Positions 22,900 through 32,879 of a stretch of DNA of 64,000 bases are shown here, piece by piece. The notes under the pieces are model-generated. The model did no database searches and was not told the DNA's origin. It saw only the letters and a program-made list of their open reading frames with translations. Position 1 is the stretch's first letter, and every line of letters starts with the position of its first letter. Source of the DNA: Symbiodinium sp. CCMP2592 (lineage: Eukaryota > Sar > Dinophyceae > Suessiales > Symbiodiniaceae); contig CAJNDT010003112.1 in assembly GCA_905221615.1 (NCBI GenBank), positions 221,001-285,000 of the forward strand, written 5' to 3'. A program made the translations under genes and the position numbers.

Positions 22900-24135
22900 G
22901 CTCCGACGATGCAGCCGACACAGGCTACCGCCTGCGCGCAGCATCGTGCCTCTTCACGTACAATTCGGCCGAGTTGTCTGAAGACTGGTGGGAGCCGTTT
23001 GTGGCCTGGCTGCAGACCCTGGAGTTCGTCTTTCGCTGGACGGCTACACTGGAGACGTCTCTGCAATCTGGGCTTGAGGGCCGCCTCCACCTGCACGTCT
23101 TCATGGAATTCAACAAGGCAGTTGATTGGACGGGCCTTCGCGCCGTCACTTTCAACGGCATTCGACCGAATGCACAGGCCACAGCAGGTCGGGGGGCGAA
23201 GGTGAGGGAAATGAAGAACCACGGTCATTTCTACGTCTTCGCGGACAAGGCGTCGGCAGGTCTGTCCAATATACAGTGAAGTGTTTGGAGAGTACTGCAG
23301 CCTTGTTTGCCCGAGCCTCATCTTCAGGTCGGGACCTTGAAGGTAGCCACATCTGGCTATGAACCTTGGAAAGATTATCCAGTCAAAGGCTGGTGGCTGG
23401 ATTCTTTGTGGTCTGAGCACAAACTGGCACATGATGTCTACATCCGGTATGCGCTCGGGCCTTATCGTGCGTAGCTGATGCAGATCAGATTTTCTAGGCT
23501 TCCTTTTGCGTAGTGCTAGAACGTGGATCCCAGCAGAGAGGTGTCAAGTGCGCATTGGCTTCCTGGGACGATTGAAGCAAGTTGAGAGTGTTCGCTTTCA
23601 CGAGCGCCTCGGCGAATACCAGGCCGAGCAGATTGCCACGGAGCAAAGGCTCCAGGCGTTGAAACGACCTTTCCGGCCTGAAGTCTTGGCAGCTCTGCAG
23701 CCCTGGGCCGCGCAGTACACTGCGGACCAACTACGCTATAGGTTTCTCGTCTTGCGGGGTGGGTCTAGAACCGGGAAGAGCACATTGGCGAAGTCCCTTG
23801 GCAGCGTCTATGGCTGGGGCAACCCTTTCATCCAGACGGTGCAGGGCGCACCAGCCCCCGATCTAAAAGAGTTTGACAGAGACTCTCACGGCTACATTCT
23901 TTTCGACAATGTGAACGACATGCAGTTTGTGCTGGACCATCGAGCGTTGGTGCAGTCCAACAACTCTGTGCACACACTGGGCCAATCGCAAACAGGCATG
24001 TATGCGTATCGCGTGTGGATCTACAAAGTCCCGATAGTCATGACGGTGGATGACAGTGCTGTGTGGGATTCTTTGGAGCCATGGATCCACGAAAACATGG
24101 TTGAACTCATTTTGCATGGCCCGTGCTACCAGTGA
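22900..24135 (+). CDS. Rep-like protein: HUH endonuclease plus SF3 helicase, unit 1
   Basis: Three exons with matching phases: about 22900-23249 (GC donor), 23328-23446 (GT donor) and 23541-24135. The N-terminal domain has the rolling-circle Rep motifs in order: LFTYNS (motif I), HLHVFMEF (HUH motif II) and a Tyr/Lys pair in HFYVFADK across the first junction (motif III, with Y-x4-K spacing rather than the usual Y-x2-K). The C-terminal domain has Walker A GGSRTGKS, Walker B ILFDN and the motif-C strand IVMTVDD of superfamily 3 helicases. This architecture is that of CRESS-DNA virus and plasmid initiators, which nick a hairpin origin and unwind DNA. Here it is intron-bearing, so it is eukaryotically expressed or domesticated. 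It sits downstream of the stem-loop/iteron region and upstream of a DDE transposase. All exons are open in both copies. Confidence 0.75.
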
Positions 24136-24301
24136 AGCGTCGTGGTTCAACCGCCTTTGCTGCAAAATGCGAAAGGGGGCCGAGGTGATTGACTCATCTT
24201 TGGAGCAGTTGGAGGTTGCTTAAGAACACAGCTTCGCGGTTCGATTTTACGGCCTGGATTCCGGCCCCAGGGCAAGCTTCAACTTCATAAGCCCTGAATG
24301 T

Positions 24302-24706
24302 GTAGAGGCCCCAAAAAATGAGCCCTTGCAGAGGGCCGGCTTTTTGGATCGCTGCGCGGGCCGGATTTGGAGCCTTTAATTTGCTGCTGCCCCACGGACG
24401 TGATTGTCCCGCAGCAGCGCTTACAGCTGCCCGTTGCGCGCGCAGATACGGTAGTCCTGCCATGGGTGCCGCAGGTCTTTCCGGACTTGAGTCCAAGAGA
24501 ACCGACAGCACAAGCCTTCGGAATCTTCTGGCGGTGATGATGTTAAAGGCGCAGACCAGGGTCAAAAACCATGCCCATCTCAAGACTTGCTCGGTCTACA
24601 GTGTGCATGTCTGCGCAGCAATCCGGTCGTCTCGGACATGTTTGTTTCGGCTTGGTTGGCTCTGGGTGCATGAAGTAGGCTCCAGGTAGGCTGCTTTTGC
24701 CTGGGC
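24302..24706. other. Junction segment between Rep and DDE genes
   Basis: Unique to unit 1. Contains an open frame whose ATG at 24462 begins MGAAGLSGLESKRTDSTSL and may be a leader exon of the transposase. No splice pair could be fixed. Confidence 0.3.
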
Positions 24707-26438
24707 ATGGAGCAACTCATGTTGCCTCCGGCGCCGTGCCATGTCGAAGCTGCTGCACGGGTGGAGGACATGAAACGGCAGTTGAAGGAGACTGCCAAGG
24801 GACTCCGTACCACGTCGCAGCGACAGCGCCGTGTCAGAAAGCGGGACAGTTCCTGCGGACTGGGGCCGGCAGCTTGTAAACAAGTCCTTGCTGCCTACAT
24901 TCTCTCCGAGTACGATGTGGGCAAGGCGGCCACTCTGGCACAGCACCTTGCGTCTGCTGCAAGGTCCGGAGAGCCTTTGCAAGCAGGGGAACGCTTCGTT
25001 GAAGACCTTTTTCTAGCAGCTTCTCAAGAAGACATCCTGAGTGTCTCCTTTCCCACCAACCAAGCGTGGCAGTCGGCTGTCACGAAAGCTGGTAAGTTCC
25101 TCGCAGAGGAAGCAGCGCTGACCTGGGTGGGTGTGCAAAACTACCAGCATGGTTCGGCACCTACAGCTCGAGAGGTTTTCCTGCAGGTCAGGTTGAGCCA
25201 GACTGGAGGCATCAGTGACGAGGATGCCATGCCCCGTCCACGAAGCATCAACGCTTGGGCTGCCCGGTGGAGGCAGCGGTGGGGTGTCCAGCGCCGTGCC
25301 TTGAAATTTCAGGAGGACCTCGAGCCGAAGACCTTGCTGAAGAAGGCGGGTCAATAAAATTGCTGGTTTCTCGGGCCCAAATCTGCGCCCTCCTAGCGGG
25401 CCTGGAAATCGTTCCTCCCACTCTAAGCTTCCTTTAGTGGGCCCGTTTTGGGGACCATGCAGAGGGAGCAGAAGGTAGCCCATAAAGCGATGCGTTTGGC
25501 GTCTTATCCAGTGAATTTCTGCTTGCCTTCCCTTTGCACAGGTGTCTGTTTTCTGGCAGTGGTTGCGCTACCGTCAGCAGCAATGCTCGCCAAAGCAGAT
25601 CTTGATGCTGAACCTTGACGAGACATCCATCGGGTTTCTGGCTCGGCCATGTTCCGGCATGGTGGTCTCACGCAGGCACTGGAATGAGCGAGGCTTGGAG
25701 CCATGCATCCGGGTCAAGAAATCAGACACTCGTGGTGCAGCGACATATGTGGCCATCATTGCCGACAATGCTGGAATTCAAGCAGGCCTACCTCATTTCC
25801 TGATCATGAATGAGAGTAAGCTAACGAAGGCTTTAGAGCGACAGGTGGCCTCGCTACCTGCGAGTCATCTGCAAGTCTGGCGACGTAAGAGTGCATGGAA
25901 TACTGCAGATTGCATGGTAGAGATCATCCAACATCTGGCAACCCATCTGGCTCCATGGTTAGCCAGGTACACTCCCATACTCCTCCTCGACCAAGCTCCA
26001 TGTCACTTGCCGGCGAAGGTCATGGAAGCTGCCAGGGACGCCCATATCCACCTGGTCTATATTCCATCATCGCTCACTTCGGTACTGCAACCCCTTGACG
26101 TCGCCGCCTTCTCCACGTTGAAGATGTGGTGGGCTGCGAAATTTCAGGCGCTACGACAGGCATCTGACAACCACGAAGTTTCTGAGCTTGCATGGATGGA
26201 GTTGCTTCGGACGGTTCCTCGCAAGTTTTTCGCAGCAAGGTCCTGGTCACGAGCTTTCACTGCTGTAGGTACCGCAGGGGATGTAACCATCCTCAACCGA
26301 GCGCTGAAGCGGCAGCTCGGCGACACTGTGGTGATGAGTAGCTCAGACAAGCCCACGCCAGAGCAGCTAAGCTGCATTTGGCTTAAAAGGAGGCGTATGG
26401 AGTATGCCTATCCGTTGCTCATGCAACCTGGATCCTGA
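24707..26438 (+). CDS. DDE-superfamily transposase (pogo/Tc1-like fold), two exons
   Basis: Exon 1, 24707-25345, and exon 2, 25542-26438, join in phase 0 across a 196-bp intron with a GC donor (AAG|GCGGG) and CACAG|GTG acceptor. The product is about 512 residues. The N-terminal part has a basic coiled-coil (EDMKRQLKETAKGLR) and a likely helix-turn-helix DNA-binding region near RPRSINAWAARWRQRWG. Exon 2 carries the catalytic triad of DDE_1-type enzymes: first Asp in LNLDETS, second in ILLLDQAPCH, third in SVLQPLDVAAFS. The enzyme would cut and join DNA ends during transposition. The frame is intact with no internal stops, consistent with recent activity. It is present in unit 1 only. Stop is followed by an AATAAA-like motif at about 26453. 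Confidence 0.8.
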
Positions 26439-26554
26439 CAGCTCCCTTGCTCAAATAAAAACTACGCCGGAGCAGCTGAGCAAGGTGTCAGCCTGCACGG
26501 TAGGAGTGCTGACCAGGTGTAGGTGGCCCGGCAGCGCCGGGAACTAGGGCTCTA
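26439..26554. other. 3' end of unit 1
   Basis: GC-rich tail after the transposase stop, with short inverted repeats (GCTCCCTTGCTCA / TGAGCAAGG). Joins directly to the start of unit 2. I found no clean terminal inverted repeat pairing with 24302. Confidence 0.4.
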
Positions 26555-26756
26555 ATACTGCAGGGGCCCATCATGCTGAAGCCGGCTGGTTGGCCGGAAA
26601 GTGGGCTTGTTTCTGGAACCCGGAAACGGCATAACTTCAATCTGCGATGTGACAGGTTTCGTTGTCGATGTGTGTGCCTCACCATGCCATGATGACGCGA
26701 GCTTTTGTGGCTCTGAGACGGAAGTGTGGTCTGAAGTCCTCCTGCCTTCTTCGAGA

Positions 26757-27136
26757 ATGGCAGCCGCACCCCCGGCCGACCGTCGTGGTGAAGCCGAGCG
26801 CTTGGGAGACGGTGCAGTGGCTGAGGTGTGCTATCCGTGGCAGCATTTGGGGTCCTAGTTTCGTATATGCACGAATCCCACTGCGCGCAGGAGCGCGCAC
26901 CAGATCCCGTGCCTGCTGATCCAATTGCCCAGCTGAAAGCGCAGCGTGCCATCTTAAAGAAGGAGCTGAAGGATTGCACGAAACAGATGCGAAATGAGGT
27001 CGTCCCCTCAGTCATTTATTCAGTATATAGGGCATGCGGCTTCATGCATGCATTCAGCAGTGCACAGGCCCGTAGAAAGCGACGATTGCTCAAGAAAGCT
27101 GGCAACCTCACGGTCGAAGAGCTCAGCTGGCTGATG
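26757..27136 (+). CDS. Transposase-type N-terminal exons, unit 2
   Basis: Exact counterpart of the unit 1 exons: 26757-26825, 26891-26998 and 27068-27136, with the same GT-AG introns and no disabling change. No catalytic domain lies downstream in this copy. Confidence 0.55.
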
Positions 27137-27822
27137 GTACGGCGCACTACACGTGCTGCCTAGGTCGTCAGCTCTATAGATCTAGTTACCACGTCGTGTG
27201 CGTCCGGTGCAGTTTACGCATTGGTGACACGCGCCGCTATGTAGGGACTAGATCGCATTTCGCATGCGGTCCTGCTTTGCTGGAATTTCAAGAATTCTCA
27301 AAGCAAGGTAGCTGGACTGCGGATGCTGTGTAAAGGCAGAGGCCCCGTGTGAAGGAAATAGAAAGCTTCCTCTAGCTTCTCTGTAGGTGCGTAGAGTGCC
27401 TGCAACAAAAGGTAGCCATGGACCTATCGGTTCCTCTCGGCACCACAAGCTCAAGAAGTGCTCGTTGTGAGTGTTGCTGGCATTGAATTGCTGGCCCCAG
27501 CATAGAGACAAACACCATCAAACACTAAAAGCATCTTGCAAGCGCGTCTTTTGGCGCGCCCGTCTATGCAATGGTGGATCTGCGAGCATTGCTATACAGG
27601 CCTTGGGGGGGCAAACTATGCAAGCTGACATCCATGCCATGTTGCTTCGGGAAGCTTGCCATCTCTGCTTCCAGCCAAAGATCTGGAACCCCATGCCCTA
27701 ACTCCCAGCCATAGATAAGCTGCCCATGTGGTGGCCCTGCAAGGACCAGTATGCGGAAGTGGTCAAGCTGATGATATCGCTGAGGCACAGCGCCCTAAAC
27801 CTTCGCCTTAAACCCTGTAAGC

Positions 27823-28998
27823 CCGAAACTCTGGATGCATCGACTTACAGATACGCTTTTCGCAGGCATTCTCTGCATCTTAAATCCCGCTGAAGCTTTG
27901 GATGCATCGATTTGCAGATACGTTTTTTCCAGGCTTTCTGGGCATCCTAGTAAATTCTGGATGCATCGATTTGCAGATACGGTTTCTGTGGGCGTGCTGG
28001 GCCTCCGGGTCTCTGCCTAAATTCGAAGCCTTCTAAGGCATTCACCTGCAAACCCTCAACCCCTAAACGAAGCCTTAAAGCCAATACAAAACCAAGTCCC
28101 TGTGAGGACCATTGCATTCGCAACTGCTGGCGATGACTGACAGGCTGTCACTCCATCTTCCCTAATATAGTAATACAGTGGGCCTTGGCAACTAAAATAC
28201 CTTTTATAGGTTATTCGTAGGGACCCCAAGAAATAACTTAGTGATTCCGGCCCCTGTATTACACCCTAAACCCTAAACGTTCAGAAAGTCACCAAAGGTG
28301 GCGAGGAGTGAAAGAGCGGCGTCAGCACCTCCGATTTCCCTAATATAGTAATACAGTGGGCCTTAGCTATTAGAGTACCCTTTTACACAGTATTGGTATG
28401 GACCCCAAGAAATAGCTTAGTGATTCCGGCCCCTGTATCACACCCTAAACCCTAAACGTTCTGAAAGTCACCAAAGGTGGCGAGGAGTGAAAGAGCGGCG
28501 TCAGCACCTCCGATTTCCCTAATATGGTAAGACAGTGGGCCTTAGCTATTAGAATACCCTTTTACAGACTATTGGTATGGACCCCAAGAAATAACTTAGA
28601 GATTCCGGCCCCTGTATTACACCCTAAACCCTAAACGGTCAGAAAGTCACCAAAGGTGGCGAGGAGTGAGAGAGCGGCGTCAGCACCTCCGATTTCCCTA
28701 ATCTAGTAATACAGTGGGCCTTAGCTATTAGAATACCCTTTACAGATTATTATATGGACCCAAGAAATAACTTAGTGATTCCGGCCCCTGTATTACACCC
28801 TAAACCCTAAACCGTCAGACATGCAGTTTTTTCTCATGGGCACCAGAGGTGGCTATGTGTGAGAGAACACGAATTCAGCGGCGTCAACATTATACATTCA
28901 GTAGGCTTTATACTCGTAGGGAACCCGAAGAACTATAGTATTGTTTATGAGTCCGGCCCCTGAAGCCCCAAAGCCTCAGAGGTTTCTCTCACCATTCG
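27823..28998. repeat. Tandem arrays (62-bp and ~180-bp units), unit 2
   Basis: Counterparts of the unit 1 arrays at 19820-20995. Two of the substitutions separating the copies fall inside the ~180-bp units (about 28312 and 28415). Confidence 0.88.
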
Positions 28999-29410
28999 TA
29001 TGCCGATTTTGTCTGAAAGTCGCCAGTGGTGGTGGCGATGAGTAACGATTCTGTGAGAGTCGCGACTGCCAAGGCAGCTCCTTTTCCGTGCTCGGGCGCG
29101 AATATGCTCCCAACATGACAAGCCGCACGGAAACCATCAATGGCGCCCCGAACATGCTCCCGCTACGCTAGAGTATATTGCCTGTTCTCGGGCCAATCGT
29201 GCTCCCAATACAGTACATGTAGGCTCAAATGCGCTCCCGCCAAAATCGTGCTCCCAACACAGTCCGTGTAGGCTCAAGCGCGCTCTCTCCAGAGCGTTCC
29301 CGCCGCCAATCGTGATCCCACCACAGTCTCATCGTGATTCCACCACAGTCTACCACAGCATGTGCTCTACCCGGAAAAGGCTTCACCCCGACAGGACGCA
29401 CGTCCGGACT

Positions 29411-29474
29411 ACAATGCTAATTAGGCGGGAGGGTGGGGTCCAGCAGCCCCTCCCCTCCGCCTAATTAGCATTGT
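29411..29474. other. Stem-loop (candidate origin), unit 2
   Basis: Perfect counterpart of the hairpin at 21408-21471, with identical 18-bp arms. Confidence 0.45.
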
Positions 29475-29485
29475 AAAACCCAAAC

Positions 29486-30035
29486 GGGGTGTAGGGTCCC
29501 ACGTAGAGGAGCGCTGGGACCCACCGGGTCCCACCGGGTCCCACCGAACCCGATGCGGGTCAGCTGGGACCCACCGGGTCCCACCGAACCCGATGCGGGT
29601 CCCACGTAGAGGAGAGCTGGGACCCACCGGGTCCCACCGAACCCGATGTGGGTCCCACGTAGAGAAGAGCTCGGACCCACCAGTTCCCACCGAATTCGAT
29701 GTGGGTCCTGCATAGAGTAGAGCTGGGACCCACCGCGTCCCACCGAATCCGCTTTGGACCCCACATAGAGAAGAGCTGGGACTCACCACGTCCCAGCAAA
29801 CGCGATTTGGGGGTCCGCGTAGAGGAAGGCTAGGATTTGCCGGCTTTCATGGAATCCACTTCGCATTGTACCGTAGAGAAAGGCTGCGATGCACCGCTTG
29901 CCACCGAACCCCGTCCTTGTGCCGCCGTAGAGAAAGGCTGGGACCCACGGCGTCCCACCAAATCCATTCTGCGTCCCGTCGTAGAGACAGGCTCGGATTC
30001 ACAGGGTCCCATCAAAGCGGCTTCAGCCCCTGCGC
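29486..30035. repeat. Iteron-like ~54-bp array, unit 2
   Basis: Same array as 21483-22045 with a 13-bp deletion in its second unit (near 29561). Such a change is expected from slippage between adjacent repeats. Confidence 0.88.
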
Positions 30036-30330
30036 AGAGCAGGCTGGAATTGAGCAGTTGGCACTGCATGGCATTTGGTTTTACAGTGAGACCATGCCTG
30101 CAGCCGAACCAGATAATTTGCGTCCGAGCTCGAAAAGGGCGGCGACATCCCGACGCCCGCCGTAGAAACCAACTGTGCGCGTCCCCCCCGAACCCGCTGT
30201 GGCCGCATGTGAAAGTGTGCTTAGTTGACAGTGCGTACGAGGAAGTCTCCTATACTGTCAGCCCAACGAAAAACGTTAGGCAGAGAAAAAAATAGGTCAG
30301 AATCAATAATGCGAGGAGAAAGTAGCCTGT

Positions 30331-30531
30331 GTCTGGAGCCCTGGACGCAGGCAAAACACGCCGCCTGCAACACAGAAGCGGCAGACGCAGCTGCGCAAGA
30401 GGAATGCATGTGGCGAGCTACGCACCCTCATGCAGACGGTTGGAGTTGAGCTCGCTCCCGACCATCATGGCAGAGCTGATTACAATCAGCAGGAGTTTCA
30501 GGCTTTTGCCGACGAGGCCCAGGCCTCAGGC
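30331..30531 (+). CDS. Possible upstream exon of Rep-like gene, unit 2
   Basis: Identical counterpart of the open stretch at 22341-22541, with the same uncertainties. Confidence 0.33.
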
Positions 30532-30889
30532 TAGGAGGCTTCGTCTGCAATCCATGCTTGGCTTGCTCTGCACCCGCCCCCACAACAGACCCATCCACGA
30601 GGTCAGGCCGCGACTGCAGACTCCCGAGCAGCAGCAGAAGCTCCGTGACATCGTAGCAGCATACACTGGTACGCTCCCGCAGGCGGACAGCTTAGGCTGC
30701 ATGCCAGACGTTGCAAGGGCTGAAGGGTGTAGAGCAAAACTGTAATTCTGGCCCACTTGAGGTGCCGCCGCTGCCGGTTGTCGGGCAAGTGCAGGCTGAG
30801 CTGCCGTCGCAGCCAGTTCCTGCGAGCCACATTGTAGCACATATGTTCACATGGTTGGGAAGAGAAGGGTTCCTGCATAAAGCTCTCAG

Positions 30890-32125
30890 GCTCCGACGAT
30901 GCAGCCGACACAGGCTACCGCCTGCGCGCAGCATCGTGCCTCTTCACGTACAATTCGGCCGAGTTGTCTGAAGACTGGTGGGAGCCGTTTGTGGCCTGGC
31001 TGCAGACCCTGGAGTTCGTCTTTCGCTGGACGGCTACACTGGAGACGTCTCTGCAATCTGGGCTTGAGGGCCGCCTCCACCTGCACGTCTTCATGGAATT
31101 CAACAAGGCAGTTGATTGGACGGGCCTTCGCGCCGTCACTTTCAACGGCATTCGACCGAATGCACAGGCCACAGCAGGTCGGGGGGCGAAGGTGAGGGAA
31201 ATGAAGAACCACGGTCATTTCTACGTCTTCGCGGACAAGGCGTCGGCAGGTCTGTCCAATATACAGTGAAGTGTTTGGAGAGTACTGCAGCCTTGTTTGC
31301 CCGAGCCTCATCTTCAGGTCGGGACCTTGAAGGTAGCCACATCTGGCTATGAACCTTGGAAAGATTATCCAGTCAAAGGCTGGTGGCTGGATTCTTTGTG
31401 GTCTGAGCACAAACTGGCACATGATGTCTACATCCGGTATGCGCTCGGGCCTTATCGTGCGTAGCTGATGCAGATCAGATTTTCTAGGCTTCCTTTTGCG
31501 TAGTGCTAGAACGTGGATCCCAGCAGAGAGGTGTCAAGTGCGCATTGGCTTCCTGGGACGATTGAAGCAAGTTGAGAGTGTTCGCTTTCACGAGCGCCTC
31601 GGCGAATACCAGGCCGAGCAGATTGCCACGGAGCAAAGGCTCCAGGCGTTGAAACGACCTTTCCGGCCTGAAGTCTTGGCAGCTCTGCAGCCCTGGGCCG
31701 CGCAGTACACTGCGGACCAACTACGCTATAGGTTTCTCGTCTTGCGGGGTGGGTCTAGAACCGGGAAGAGCACATTGGCGAAGTCCCTTGGCAGCGTCTA
31801 TGGCTGGGGCAACCCTTTCATCCAGACGGTGCAGGGCGCACCAGCCCCCGATCTAAAAGAGTTTGACAGAGACTCTCACGGCTACATTCTTTTCGACAAT
31901 GTGAACGACATGCAGTTTGTGCTGGACCATCGAGCGTTGGTGCAGTCCAACAACTCTGTGCACACACTGGGCCAATCGCAAACAGGCATGTATGCGTATC
32001 GCGTGTGGATCTACAAAGTCCCGATAGTCATGACGGTGGATGACAGTGCTGTGTGGGATTCTTTGGAGCCATGGATCCACGAAAACATGGTTGAACTCAT
32101 TTTGCATGGCCCGTGCTACCAGTGA
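30890..32125 (+). CDS. Rep-like protein: HUH endonuclease plus SF3 helicase, unit 2
   Basis: Exons about 30890-31239, 31318-31436 and 31531-32125, matching the unit 1 gene at an offset of 7,990. All catalytic motifs (LFTYNS, HLHVFMEF, GGSRTGKS, ILFDN, IVMTVDD) and splice sites are retained. I saw no difference in the coding exons. This copy lacks the DDE transposase downstream and ends 166 bp before the (TA)n tract, so if it is expressed its 3' processing must differ from unit 1. Confidence 0.74.
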
Positions 32126-32287
32126 AGCGTCGTGGTTCAACCGCCTTTGCTGCAAAATGCGAAAGGGGGCCGAGGTGATTGACTCATCTTTGGAGCAGTT
32201 GGAGGTTGCTTAAGAACACAGCTTCGCGGTTCGATTTTACGGCCTGGATTCCGGCCCCAGGGCAAGCTTCAACTTCATAAGCCCTGA

Positions 32288-32290
<3 letters not shown>

Positions 32291-32329
<39 letters not shown>

Positions 32330-32334
32330 GTAAT

Positions 32335-32369
<35 letters not shown>

Positions 32370-32600
32370 ACATATATGTGTATATATATATATGTATATA
32401 ATTAAGAGTGTATGTATGTATGTATGCATGCATGCATGCATGTACGTAAGTAAGTACGTAAGTATGCACGCATTTAAGTATGTAAGTTTGCAAGTATGTA
32501 AGTATGCAAGTATGTAAGTATGTAAGTATATAGGTATGTAAGTATGTGTGTGGGTATGTATGCATGTATGTATAGTAAGTATGTATGTGCATATGTATAC

Positions 32601-32631
<31 letters not shown>

Positions 32632-32690
32632 TGTATGTATGTATGTATGTATGTATGCAATTAAGTATGTATGTACGTATGTACGTAAGG
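32291..32690. repeat. TA and GTAT microsatellite at right edge of mobile block
   Basis: About 110 bp of mainly TA followed by long TATG/AAGTATG repeats. Overlapping open frames on both strands are low-complexity Tyr/Met/Val/Cys strings and not genes. Confidence 0.95.
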
Positions 32691-32696
32691 CTCAGC

Positions 32697-32870
32697 AGCA
32701 TGGCGCCTCCTGTGTTGGGTCTGGTCCGTGTTCTTCGGGGTCCCTTGTTGGGGTCCTTGCTTGCTGGCTCCTGGACTTCAGTGTCTCGTTTTGGCGAACT
32801 GTTGCCGCCATGGACACCAAAGTACACGGCTCCAGCCGGCTCAACAAGATTCGTCCCGAAGAAGGTGGGA
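32697..32870 (+). other. Coding-like fragment, unassigned
   Basis: Two overlapping open frames. One has an ATG at 32700; another has ATG at 32811 reading MDTKVHGSSRLNKIRPEEGG, with base composition unlike the flanking microsatellite. No family recognised. It could be a repeat-element end. Confidence 0.25.
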
Positions 32871-32879
32871 TCCTGCTAA

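Larger units (their letters stand above)
18552..26554 (+). mobile_element. 8,003-bp Rep/DDE element, complete unit
   Basis: Unit 1 of a tandem pair. Its first 5,750 bp (18552-24301) recur at 26555-32291. By eye the copies differ by four substitutions and one 13-bp indel near 21565/29561. The remaining 2,253 bp (24302-26554) occur once and hold a DDE transposase. Contents in order: three transposase-type N-terminal exons, a short-period tandem array, a ~180-bp array, a stem-loop, a ~54-bp iteron-like array, a Rep-like gene and the DDE transposase, all on +. The edges of the 5.75-kb repeat have imperfect inverted similarity (CAGGGGCCCATCATGCTGAAG against TTCAGGGCTTATGAAGTTG), a possible terminal inverted repeat. 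The block lies between (TA)n tracts. It is either a tandem element insertion or a segmental duplication. Confidence 0.75.
26555..32291 (+). mobile_element. Second, truncated copy of the Rep/DDE element
   Basis: Near-identical to 18552-24301. It has a substitution at about 27202 and others near 28312, 28415 and 28841, plus a 13-bp deletion near 29561 that shifts the offset from 8,003 to 7,990. It ends precisely where unit 1's Rep segment gives way to the DDE segment, and runs into (TA)n at 32291. The DDE transposase is therefore absent from this copy. Confidence 0.85.

Noticed and set aside
22896-23432. 178-codon minus-strand ORF over the Rep exons
   Set aside because: Antisense shadow. The + strand carries the ordered Rep motifs and phase-matched exons.
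24302-26554. Independent DDE transposon with its own terminal inverted repeats inserted between two Rep copies
   Set aside because: The two ends show no inverted similarity that I can see, whereas the 5.75-kb repeat edges show weak inverted similarity. Not excluded without alignments of other copies.
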